Shown: positions 42,904 through 51,959 of the stretch, piece after piece
Layout of the letters: every line of letters starts with the position of its first letter
Position numbering within the stretch: position 1 is the stretch's first letter
Assembly (NCBI GenBank): GCA_963575745.1
Contig: CAUYUJ010000914.1
Location: 402,088 to 466,087, forward strand
Origin: Prorocentrum cordatum
Taxonomy: Eukaryota > Sar > Dinophyceae > Prorocentrales > Prorocentraceae
DNA: 64,000 bases
Direction of reading: 5' to 3'
Position numbers and translations under genes: made by a program
Notes under the pieces: generated by a model
What the model was told of the DNA's origin: nothing
Seen by the model: the letters and a program-made list of their open reading frames with translations, nothing else
Databases searched by the model: none

Positions 42904-43303
42904 CTCGGCTGCCCCGATACGCAGCGCGCAACACGCAGCCCGTGCTTGAGCGTGTTGGCACGGAGCTTCCGTTCGGCCTCAGAGCTTCTCACATTACGGT
43001 TTCATGTGAGCTCGTGGGATTTAGGGGTGCTGACGTGGGACTCTGCTCGGAGTTAAGGAAACTTAATTGGGCCGCAAGTCGCAAGTTGGACGTAGTGGGA
43101 TTTCGCGGGGTAGTGGGGGCGCACTAAGTCTCATAAACTAGGCGCCAGTAAGATTACGTCAGGCTCCCATACCCGGCCACAAACGTAGGACTGGCGCGAT
43201 GTGTTCGACAAAACGCGGGCCAACACATGCGTGAGACGCGTTGAACACGGCGCGTGATGCGTTTCAACACACGCGCAAGTATCGAGGCAGCTAGGAGATG
43301 GAC
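42904..43303 (-). other. Intron 3 of the transporter gene
   Basis: 400 bp, GT at 43303-43302 and AG at 42905-42904 on the minus strand. The six bases GTCCAT occur at both the donor and the acceptor edge. Splicing restores the reading frame between two recognised parts of the same protein family. Confidence 0.75.
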
Positions 43304-44030
43304 GCGTAGCTCATGACCCGCCCCCTCATGTAAGTGGGGAACAGCTCCGAGCTCCACACATAGATGACGCCGAACGCCAGGCAGAGCGCCCCGTTCGCCG
43401 TATAGTAGACCACCATGGACGCGACCGTGCTCACGATGGCGGTGCTCAGTAGCAGGCCCGTCCCCCCGATCAAGAAACCCCCAACGACCGCACCCTTGCG
43501 GCCGCACCAGCTCGCACCGATCAGCGGCTGCGAGACTACGTAGAAGGGCACCGCCACGAGCGCGTTGAGTGCATTCGCGGCGTACGCGTTGAAAGGCAGG
43601 TTGGGCGCGAAGAGGCCAAGACCGTAGAAGGCGAAGGAGATGCTGAACCAGCTAAGGCCGACGAGCAGGAATCGCGGGCCCAGCGTGTGGCCACACAGCT
43701 GGGCGCACACCGCGAGGAGGCCGACCGGCGGAGAGCCCGCCTCGGCCGCGCCATCGGCTGGCCGCCGGGCCTTTGGGGGCGGGGGCGGCTGGGGGACGCC
43801 GTTGCACTCGGCCATCTCGCACACCACCCGGTAGGCACCGCCGCTGCGGCCCTTCAGGGCGAGCCACCTCGGCGACTCGCGCATGCAGGGCGCGTAGAGG
43901 AGCCCCGATATGGCGGCCAGGTTCGTCACCAGAAGCAGCGGCCGCCAGCCATATATGAAGAAGCCCAGCGCCGAGGGCAGCGCCTGACCCAGGCAGAATC
44001 CCACGTTCGGGACCCACGACATGAGGGGCC
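43304..44030 (-). CDS. SLC22-like transporter, third coding segment
   Basis: Encodes about 242 residues covering the middle and second half of a major-facilitator protein. It has a helix VGFCLGQALPSALGFFIYGW, then LLLVTNLAAISGLLY leading into RESPRWLALKGR, which is the PESPRWL-x-GR signature before the central cytosolic loop. The loop contains a Pro/Lys stretch and is followed by five hydrophobic helices, including LVGLSWFSISFAFYGLGLF. It ends SSELFPTYMRGRVMSYA, the ELYPT-R-G signature of organic-ion transporters. Predicted role: uptake or exchange of an organic ion or nutrient across a membrane; the substrate cannot be inferred. Confidence 0.88.
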
Positions 44031-44034
44031 GAAG

Positions 44035-44233
44035 CCAGAACAAGAAAGCACGGCATCAACATGAACATTCGAGGGTCCGAGCAGATTTCTTGGATCCGCA
44101 CCGGACCCCTCACACTGGCGCGCGGGGAGCGCACCACGGGCGGCACCGGAGGTGCCGCCACGGGGTGGCGCAGATGCAAGAACTCTGCCTGGCACCTCGA
44201 ACGTTGATGGTCATGCACTTTTTCCCTCTTCGA
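44035..44233 (+). mobile_element. Introner-like foldback element, copy 7, inside the transporter gene
   Basis: 199 bp flanked by GAAG at 44031-44034 and 44234-44237. The ends are inverted (AGAACAAGAAAGCACGGCAT against GTCATGCACTTTTTCCCT). The arms continue with ATTCGAGGGTCCGAG, and the core carries CTGGCGCGCGGGGAGCGC and GGCGGCACCGGAGGTGCCGCC. Removing it with one GAAG joins two transporter segments in frame. Its edges do not read GT-AG, so it is either a non-canonically spliced introner or a recent disruptive insertion. Confidence 0.85.
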
Positions 44234-44535
44234 GAAGCGTGGGGTTCGCATACTCGGTCATCCACACGAACGTCGTGTTCCCCACCCCGGCCACCCCGAA
44301 GCCGAGCAATCCCCTGGCGAGCGCGTACACGCCCCAGCCCTCCGCCAGAGGCGCCAAGAACCCCCCCAGCGCCATCACGCTCACCGAGAAGAGGTACCCG
44401 ATCTTCCGGCCCAAGGTATCCGAGACCTGCCCGCACACGAGCAGCCCGAGGGCGAAGGCGGCGAAATATATGGACCCGAGCAGCGGCACCCGGTAGCCCC
44501 TCGAGCAGACCAGCGTGAAGTCGGCGACGATTGAC
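44234..44535 (-). CDS. SLC22-like transporter, second coding segment
   Basis: Begins after an AG at 44537-44536 and reads SIVADFTLVCSRGYRVPLL. This aligns with the SIVTEW-LVC-W-VPL region of SLC22 proteins that ends the large extracellular loop. Helix 2 (GSIYFAAFALGLLVCGQVSD) leads into the family signature GQVSDTLGRK. Two further helices follow, ending FVWMTEYANPTL. About 100 residues. The phase fits the previous segment after removal of the 100-bp intron. Confidence 0.87.
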
Positions 44536-44635
44536 CTCAGAGGAGCAACAGAAACTGTACAAGCATAAATTTCTGGAGGTTAATTTGAAAGGGTTTTTGA
44601 AAGTTATTGTTTATGCCGCTGTTCTTCTTCGAGAC
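44536..44635 (-). other. Intron 1 of the transporter gene
   Basis: 100 bp on the minus strand, GT at 44635-44634 and AG at 44537-44536. AGGTC occurs at both edges. Inside the edges AACAG and GCATAAA recur in inverted orientation, a weak echo of the ends of the foldback family. Lower GC than the exons. Confidence 0.75.
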
Positions 44636-44855
44636 CTCCCGCTCGCGTCCGCCACCCACCTCTTGAGGGACACGGAGCAATTCTCTGACTCGGACAGCTC
44701 GGGGCAGCTGGCGGCCTCGCGGCCACAGTCCTCGTGCCAGCTCCAGGGTGGCTGGTAGGCGTCCCCGTCCATTTGCACGAAGACGTTGGCATAGGTGTGG
44801 GCGCTCGGGAGCCCGTACGCGAGCCCCAGCAGCGCAATGTATACCCGCTGCCGCG
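44636..44855 (-). CDS. SLC22-like transporter, first recognised coding segment
   Basis: In frame RQRVYIALLGLAYGLPS gives the first membrane helix. An extracellular loop follows with several Cys and Trp residues (PPWSWHEDCGREAASCPEL, CSVSLKRWVADASG), as in the glycosylated loop of SLC22 proteins. The segment probably begins at an acceptor AG at 44857-44856 or 44849-44848. The true start codon and any N-terminal exon were not found; a minus-strand ORF at 45257-45051 is a weak candidate. Confidence 0.75.
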
Positions 44856-44869
44856 CTGAGACAGCGGCG

Positions 44870-45875
44870 GGTGCGTGCCGGCCCGCTCTTGCTTGTTTGG
44901 GGGGCTCTGTCTTTCCCAGTGCGGGTGGGCGATTAGGAAGAAGAAGCACGGGGGGGGCGATCGAACAACTATTCCCCTGGAGTAACATGGACTGGCATAA
45001 GGCCCAGGACGCAGTGCAGCCTGGACCGAGGACGAACATAAAAACAAGGCCTACGCCTGCTGGCCCTCCTCTGCAAGCGGCTCGCGCGCGCGAGGAGTAG
45101 CAGCATCGACCCACGCGGCGAGCTCTGCTGCCGTGAGGCCAGCACGACGGAGGAGCCCCCCCCCCCGCCTCCAGGCCACGGCGCTCCTACGCTCCTGCCG
45201 CCGGGGGAGATTTGGAGAGGACGCGCGAGTGATCTCAATGACGAGATCGGCGCCCACGAGCAGGGCTGGCTGGACCCAAACACACTAGACATCATTCAAG
45301 GCGCTACTGCGTGGCGGGCCCCCCCCGAGCTTATCGTAGTCGCCACCCTGCTCGACTTCTGCCCCAGGGGGCAGAGGAAGAGCCGCCCGCACAGCGAGCA
45401 CCCCAACCAGCAGGGGCCTCGGAGCGTGCTCGCCCAGTGGAAGGAATCTCCGACGGGACATCGCTGTTCAGGAAATCCGCGCGTGTGCAGGCGCCCAATC
45501 AGGGGGTCGGGATCTTCACTCCTCCCAAGATGCTCCTTGCAAGCCGCCGTCGGGAACACCTCGCACGCGGCCGCTGCAAATTACCCCCCCCCCGACGTCC
45601 CTGCCCCAGCCCGGTCGAAAAGTTACGCAGCCTGCCCAGATAAGGGAGGCGCCTGAGGAATCCCGACCCTTCCCCCAGGGCCGGCTCTGCATCCTGGGTT
45701 GTTTTGTTGACGGTCCCTGGGGTCCGGGCGTCGTGGCAGTGTCTTCACGCCGGGCGCGCCCGCTCGGCTTTCAGCGTGCGGGCCAACCACAGGTCGACCC
45801 AGCTCGAGAAGTGCCTCAGGAAGACGAGGTCTGGGGCTCCTAATCGTTACTGTCCGCGACGTTGTGTCAGGATTG
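44870..45875. other. No confirmed gene upstream of the transporter
   Basis: The N-terminal exon of the transporter should lie here. A minus-strand ORF at 45257-45051 (MGADLVIEITRASSPN, then LLRRAGLTAAELAAWVDAA) is protein-like but has no diagnostic motif. Another at 45559-45296 is unrecognised. Confidence 0.3.
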
Positions 45876-45879
45876 TGTC

Positions 45880-46152
45880 GAGGAGGAGGAGGAGGAGGAG
45901 GAGGAGGAGGAGGAGGAGGAGGAGGAGGAGGAGGAGGAGGAGGAGGAGGAGGAGGAGGAGGAGGAGGAGTGGGAGGAGGAGGAGGAGGAGGAGGAGGAGG
46001 AGGAGGAGGAGGAGGAGGAGGAGGAGGAGGAGGAGGAGGAGGAGGAGGAGGAGGGGGAGGAGGATGAGGAGGGAGGAGGAGGAGGAGGAGGAGGAGGAGG
46101 AGGAGGAGGAGGAGGAGGAGGAGGAGGGAGGAGGAGGAGGAGGAGGAGGAGT
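45880..46152. repeat. (GGA)n tract
   Basis: About 270 bp of GAG/GGA triplets with very few interruptions. A CTC tract of the opposite strand bias follows at 46297-46435. Confidence 0.93.
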
Positions 46153-46296
46153 GTGTCGGCGGCGCCAGGCGTGGGGGGTGGCGAGGTCGGAGGTCGGCCC
46201 CTGCACCGTGAGGTAGCCCAACCACCAAGGTGTAGCCCGCGGAGGGCCCACCGGGGCAGCCGCACCGCCGCCGTGGAGAGCCCCCACACACACCCC

Positions 46297-46435
46297 TCCT
46301 CCTCCTCCTCCTCTCCTCTCCTCCTCCTCCTCCTCCTCCTCCTCCTCCTCCTCCTCCTCCTCTCCTCCTCCTCCCTCTCCCTCCCTCCCATCCCTCCTCC
46401 TCTCCTCCCTCCCATCCTCCTCCTCCTCCTCCTCC
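46297..46435. repeat. (CTC)n tract
   Basis: Pyrimidine triplets with CCTCCC interruptions, directly abutting the CA microsatellite. Confidence 0.9.
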
Positions 46436-46532
46436 CACACACACGCACACACGCACACACACACACACACGAACACACACACACACACACGCACACACAC
46501 ACACACACACATTCGCACACACACACACACAC

Positions 46533-46571
<39 letters not shown>

Positions 46572-46646
46572 CACACACACGAACACACACACGCACACAC
46601 ACACACACGCACACACACACACACACACCGACACACACACACACAG
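46436..46646. repeat. (CA)n microsatellite
   Basis: About 210 bp of CA dinucleotides, interrupted by single G, GAA or TT changes at intervals. Confidence 0.93.
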
Positions 46647-46649
46647 AGC

Positions 46650-47150
46650 CGCTGAGCCGCGCCTGGACGGCGCATCGGCAAGAAGACTGGCCACGTGAAG
46701 CACATGTTCATTAGAACGGGATTCGTGCACACGCGCCCATGCAGTGCCTCGGAAGCGTACGCCGGAATTCTCTGCCCAAGCGAAGCGCGAGGGTACGCTT
46801 CAGCCCGACGGGCTGAAACTCCCTGCTCTTATTTAGCTTGTGTCCTTTCCCCCCGACGGGCTGGAGCTCCTAGAAGGGGGCCCGACCTCTGGAAGCCACC
46901 GACTGGTCTCCGACCACTGCGATCCTCTTCGGTCCATGCTCTGGAAGGTGTACGGGGGGGTCATCATTGCATGAGCTGCGGCAAGGACTGTGTCAGAAGT
47001 CCTGTGTCCTCCCATCTCGGCCACTGGGAGGGCCAAACCTGGAAGGCTCAGCAAGGGATTCCCGACCAAATATGGCATGCTCTTGCCCTGTCGCTGATGT
47101 GAGAGGTGGGTCTGAGCAGGTACTCAGGTATAGCATCAGCGGAAAGGTCG
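46650..47150. other. No recognised gene
   Basis: CCCGACGGGCTG-type phrases occur twice (near 46805 and 46850). No coding signal was recognised. Confidence 0.4.
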
Positions 47151-47153
47151 AAA

Positions 47154-47300
47154 GGTCCTCCTCGATCCTCGATCCTCCTCGATCCTAGGCCTCGATCCTA
47201 GGCCTCGATCCTCGATCCTCGATCCTCCTCGATCCTCGATCCTCGATCCTCCTCAATACTAGGCCTTCCTCGATCCTCAGCGAAGAGGATCTCCTCGACC
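47154..47300. repeat. CCTCGATCCT short tandem repeat
   Basis: Repeated CTCGATCCT and CGATCCTAGG units, about 150 bp. Confidence 0.85.
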
Positions 47301-47404
47301 CTCCTCCTCGTCGGCAGGCGCGGCAGCGCGACTAGATGAACTGAAACCTGCCGGTGCCGACCTGCGTGCTCGGACGTCCGACGCCAGGACGTGGGATATT
47401 TGTT

Positions 47405-47600
47405 AAAGAGACAGGGAGGAACAAAAACACGACGGGAACATGTTCGACCGTTTTCGGCCTCCCCGGGACCTCGCCGGGCCCCAGGACCGTCAAGAACTCC
47501 TCGGGATCAGAAGTTTGTCCCAGGAAAGGGTCAAGACTTCTGGGGGGCCCGTCTTCAAGGAAAAGAAGACATCGCACGTCTGGGCAGGGGGTCGCATACA
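47405..47600 (+). repeat. ACTGGTCCCGGGAA dispersed repeat, full copy
   Basis: Order of landmarks: ACGGGAACATGTTCGACCG, TTTTCGGCCTCC, GGCCCCAGGACCGTCAAGAA, CTCGGGATCAGAAG, TCAAGACTTCTGGGG, then a purine stretch and ATCGCACGTCTGGG. The same order recurs near 50160, 50470, 51240 and 51800. Confidence 0.7.
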
Positions 47601-47698
47601 TGCTCGAATCCCCTGAGGTCGCATTGGACGTGACATGCGGCCCTGGACATCTGGACCCCTTCCCAGGGACTGGTCATCCCGTGGCCTCGGGCAGGCCT

Positions 47699-47800
47699 CG
47701 ATAACAACGATAACAACTATAACAACGATCACGATAACAACGAAAACGATAACAACGATAACGATGATAACGATAACGATAACAACGATCACAAGGATCA
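47699..47800. repeat. GATAACAAC short tandem repeat
   Basis: CGATAACAACGATAACAAC with small variants over about 100 bp, AT-richer than the surroundings. Confidence 0.9.
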
Positions 47801-47914
47801 ACGATCAATGCTTGTCTCCTGCTGTACCACTCAGGAGTACGTGACACGCGATGGAAACGAAAAGCTCGCCGAGGACTTTGCCGACCCTCGGTGTGACCGT
47901 TACCGTTGTACAGA

Positions 47915-48108
47915 GCGTGGAAAAAAAACGCATCAACACAACCTGTCGGAATTCCGCGCGCAATTCTTCGATCCGCATCCCCCTCCCTGGCGCGTGTAGC
48001 GCGCGAGTGGCGGCGCCAGAGGCGCCGCCAGAAAGACCCAGCGCAGATCCAAGGAATCCGCGCAGAGCTCCGAAAACATAGGTTAATGTGTGCAGATGCC
48101 TCCTATAT
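47915..48108 (+). mobile_element. Introner-like foldback element, copy 8
   Basis: TGTCGGAATTCCGCGCGCAA pairs with GGAATCCGCGCAGAGCTCCG. The core contains CTGGCGCGTGTAGCGCGCGAG and CGGCGCCAGAGGCGCCGCCAG. The A-rich left end and the inverted right end are diverged. Confidence 0.75.
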
Positions 48109-48109
48109 G

Positions 48110-48550
48110 GGGTCGGAATAGATGGGGTCAGAAAAGATGCGGTCGGAAGATCGCGCAGCATCGCCGATACATCGACGGTGCATCGGCGATGCATCGCCGA
48201 AGCATCGGCGATGTATTGGCGATGCATCGTCGACGTGGGCGATGCATGGGCGACGTCGACGTGAAGCAAATCGGGCTGCACATCGAGCCACATCGCCGAC
48301 ACACCGGCGATGCGGCGCTATCCTCCGACCCCATCTTCTCGGAACCGATCTGGGAGGCCTGGCATCTCTGGGGAAACCAGCAGGTACCGATACCGCTACT
48401 CCCAAGACCTCGCCCGGGGCACGTCCTGACCAGCGCTTCGAGGCGAATCCAGCCGTGGCGACGTGGGCCTCCCAGGAGGCCCCCAGAAGGCGAAAACGAG
48501 GGACGGTGCAGCGCTGTGGGCCTCGCCTGACCATCTGGGAGGCCTACTAG
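48110..48550 (+). repeat. CATCGGCGATG palindromic repeat unit, copy 1
   Basis: A run of short palindromes (GCATCGGCGATGCATCGCC and variants) is followed by a conserved tail: GACGTGAAGCAA, TCCTCCGACCCCATC, GGGAGGCC, ACCGATACCGCTACTCCC, and GGCGACG near the end. The same order is found at 49010-49350. Confidence 0.8.
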
Positions 48551-49009
48551 TAGCTTAGATCGGGCATGTCCCCCTACAGGCGGATTTTGGGCGAAAAAAG
48601 ATACATGTTCCCAAACCGCTGGAAATTCATGGGAAGTGCATCAAAAGATCGCCCTCGGACTATAGTTGGACTATTGTTGAATACTCCGCCTGGCTTGAGC
48701 ACACCACGCAACGGCCCCTGGAGGTCCCGCCCAGCCAGTGGGCCTGCGTGTCGACCGCCCAGTCGGCGTACGCCTCCAGGGCCTCGGGCGCCGCCTCGCC
48801 GCCCGGGGCGGCGGCCATGCCCGACGCGCCGCCGCCCCCCCGCGCCCCGCGCGGCCGCGCCGCAGCGCGCCCGCGCCACGGTGCGCGCGGGCGCGACGCC
48901 CCCCCCCCCGCGCGGGCCGCCCGGCCCCGCGCGCGCGCGCGCCCCGGGCGCGCGCGGGCGGGGGGCCCTGGCGGAGCTGCGTGCAGAGCCAAAACGGCAG
49001 CGGCGGGGT

Positions 49010-49350
49010 CGGCATGCACTGGCGACGCATCGGCGATGCATCGCCGACGTCGGCGATGCGTCGGCGACGTGGACGTGAAGCAAGCCGGGCTCCACATCGC
49101 GCCGCGTCGGCGATGCATCGGCGACGCGGCGCGATCCTCCGACCCCATCTGCTTCGACCCCATCTGGGAGGCCCAGCAGATCTATGGAAACCAATCGATA
49201 CCGATACCACTACTCCCCCGACCTCTCCCGAGGTGCGAATACAGCCCTGGCGACGAGGGCCCCCATCGGAGGCCCAAAATGGCGAGCACGAGGGACGGGT
49301 GGCGGTGTGTGCGCGTTTTCCTCCACGTGGGAGGCCCAGCAGCTGGAAGG
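49010..49350 (+). repeat. CATCGGCGATG palindromic repeat unit, copy 2
   Basis: GCATCGGCGATGCATCGCCG, GACGTGAAGCAAGCCGGGCT, TCCTCCGACCCCATC and CCGATACCACTACTCCC, in the same order as copy 1. A short third piece (GGTCGGCGATGCATCGCC) lies at about 50335. Confidence 0.8.
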
Positions 49351-49489
49351 GCCTCCAGGAGACTCTCAGCCGGCACCGTGGCAAACTCCCAGCAAGCCCC
49401 AAGACGCGCCCGAGGCGGCGCTTGCCCTGGTGCCCGAGGCACCCTCCCAAAGACGCAAAGCCGCGCGTCCGGACAAATGGCGCGACGCG

Positions 49490-49491
49490 CC

Positions 49492-49571
<80 letters not shown>

Positions 49572-49655
49572 GGGGGGGAGGAGGAAGCCGAGGAGGAGGA
49601 GGAGGAGGAGGAGGAGGAGGAGGAGGAGGAGCAGGATGAGGAGGAGGAGGCGCGG
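49490..49655. repeat. (GAC)n then (GAG)n tract
   Basis: GAC triplets to about 49570, then GAG triplets to about 49655. Confidence 0.92.
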
Positions 49656-50159
49656 AGTTTCTTCCCCGCCGAGAGAAAGAGGGGGGGGGAACCCCAAACC
49701 AAAGACCTCCACACTGCTCCGAACCCCGCTCAGAGGGCCCAACTCCTTGCGAGGGCCCCGCGGCGCCGCCCCCCCCACTCCGGAAGGCGCCTGCGCGGCG
49801 GCGGGCGGCTGGGCCGGGGCGGCCTCCTGCGGGCCGAGGGCGCCCAGGCCGCCGCCGCCCTCGCCCTCGCCGCGGCGCGGGGCGCCAGCGGGGGCAGGGG
49901 GCGGCGCGCCTGGCGCGGCGGCGGGGGCATCCCCCTGAGGGGCAACGATCTGGGACGCACAGAGGCATACCAATACTATGTCCTCCTGGGAGGCGCGTGT
50001 CCGGCCCGAACATCCAGCACACCGTCCTGTAGCATATCGCCTCCCGAGCGGTGTGGCCAGAAAGCGCCCGCCACGACGCACATACTATAAGACTTCTCGG
50101 TGCGCGCATCGGCCCTGTGGGGGGCGACGCACACACAGTATACGTATGTCGGGGTGACG

Positions 50160-50300
50160 CCGACGATAGGTCCAGACCCCCTCGAGACATGGGAAAATCA
50201 CGGAGGGAGGTGTTTCGCTATCTTCGGCCTTTGGAGGCCCTGACCAGGCCTCAGGACCGTCAAGAACGACTCGGGACGAAAAGCTGGGTCTGGGGGGGGG
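50160..50300 (+). repeat. ACTGGTCCCGGGAA dispersed repeat, copy near 50.2 kb
   Basis: GGTGTTTCGCTATCTTCGGCC, CTCAGGACCGTCAAGAACGA and CTCGGGACGAAAAGCTGG match the family; the right end is lost. Confidence 0.6.
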
Positions 50301-50469
50301 CTGGCATAGGGGGGAAGCGTCGACCTGGGGTCGGCGATGCATCGCCGATAGACCGGCGATAGGCCCCCGATCGCAAATCCGCACGTTCCTGGGCTGGGTG
50401 GGGCGATCAGACCCCTATTGCGGTGGCGCGGCGGCGGGGACATCCTCGAGGGTTGAGGTTCGAGGTTCC

Positions 50470-50690
50470 CCAAGGGTCCAACGTATCGAGAAAGTCAAGG
50501 CGAAGGTTTTTCGCTTTTTTCGGCCTCCAGGGGCCCGTGCTGGGCCCTGGGGCCTGAACAAAAACGGCTCGGGATAAAAAACTGGTCCCGGGAAATGTGT
50601 CAAGACTTCTGGGGATCCCGTCTTGAAAAACTCGAGACATCGGATCTCCGGGTTCTTGGTGCGAGCAAGATCTGCATCCACGCAAAGGAG
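50470..50690 (+). repeat. ACTGGTCCCGGGAA dispersed repeat, copy near 50.5 kb
   Basis: TTTTTCGGCCTCCAGGGGCC, GGCTCGGGATAAAAAACTGG, TCCCGGGAAATGTGTCAAGA and CTTCTGGGGATCCCGTCTTG, followed by ACATCGGATCTCCGGG. Confidence 0.7.
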
Positions 50691-50784
50691 ACTGACAGTA
50701 AGGATGCACGATGAGGATGCAAGGGCCTTGGAAGGCCATGCGAACATTTTTCGAGCGGGGTGCGGCTAACGAAAGTAGCTCCTG

Positions 50785-50960
50785 CTCGTCCTCCTCCTCC
50801 TCCTCATCCTCCTCCTCATCCTCCCTCCTCCTCCTCCTCCTTCTCCTCCTCCTCTTCTTCCTCTTCCTGCTCCTCTTCCTGCTCCTCCTCCTCCTCTTCC
50901 TCCTCTTCCTCCACCTCCTCCTGCTTTCTCTCTCTCTCTCTCTCTCTCTCTCCCTGGGCG
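50785..50960. repeat. CTC/CTT tract ending in (CT)n
   Basis: CCTCCTCCTC grading through CTTCCTGCTCC into a run of CT dinucleotides. Confidence 0.9.
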
Positions 50961-51239
50961 AGCAACGACATATGTACATGTACGCCCTCCGCGGTCTTGC
51001 CTGCACGAACGTCCGCGTTGACACGCACTCCAGGGGAAGCTAACCGCGTACGTGTACATATGTTGCTGGCCTCTGACTCCCCTCCTCTCTCTCTCTCTGG
51101 CGCAAGCGGTGGCGGCGACTGACGCGACCGCGCCGCCTCCGCCGGCCCCGCACCGCGCCCGGGTCCTCCGCGCCTCCTGCGAGGCTGCGCGGCACCCGCT
51201 GCGGCTGCGCGCCAGATCCACGGGGGCTACGTAACCCAG

Positions 51240-51430
51240 ACCCCGTTCGCGTCGTGAACAAAAGCATGACGGGAAGTGTTTCTCTGTTTTCGGCATCTGG
51301 GGCCCCTTAACGGGCATTCGGACCGCCAGAAAACGACTCGGCATGAAGAACCGGTCCCGGGGAATAGATCCAGACCTCTGGGTCGACGTTATTAAAAAAT
51401 CATGACGTCGGGGGTCTGGGACGTACACGG
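51240..51430 (+). repeat. ACTGGTCCCGGGAA dispersed repeat, copy near 51.3 kb
   Basis: CATGACGGGAAGTGTTTCTC, TTTTCGGCATCTGGGGCCCC, CGACTCGGCATGAAGAACCG, GTCCCGGGGAATAGATCCAG and GACGTCGGGGGTCTGGG. A shorter copy follows at about 51800-51930. Confidence 0.7.
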
Positions 51431-51959
51431 CGCAACACTGCTCAGCAAAGCTCGGTGAAGGGCGCGGTGTTGCGCGGCTTTGCGCGGCTGTGCTGTTCTA
51501 GCGAGCTGCGGGCTAGGATTTCCAAGAAGCTCCTAGGGATCGGACACGTAACCTGGGGGCTCGAGGCAGCGAGATTAGAACAGATGACCGATGGTTCGTT
51601 CAAGATAAAGTAACGACAGCTTAGCCCGAATTCCAATCGAGAGTGGCTCTGGTTGGGTGTAATACAAGTCAAACGTCTCCTCCCACAAATATCGTCAGAA
51701 AGGCCACGATGTGGGTGAGGATCGTCACGGGCAAACCTTCAAAATACATGTTGGGCACCCAGAGGCGAAGACGAAGTGGAGGAGCAGGGGAAGGAGGAGG
51801 GATTAGCAGGAAGGACACGGATCCTGGAACATTGCCCCTGTTTTTCCGGGCCCCCGGGAGCCACTTGCGGGCCCCAGGACCATCAAACAACTGCTCAGAG
51901 AAGGAGTGGGTCCTGGGGCTAGCCCTGGGGCCTAGGGCATACTTCCCTGAAATGTTCCA

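Noticed and set aside
47154-47300. CRISPR-like array
   Set aside because: CCTCGATCCT is a simple tandem repeat without unique spacers; the eukaryotic context also argues against it.
48110-48330. CRISPR-like palindromic repeats with spacers
   Set aside because: The palindromic words are adjacent and irregularly spaced, without constant-length unique spacers.
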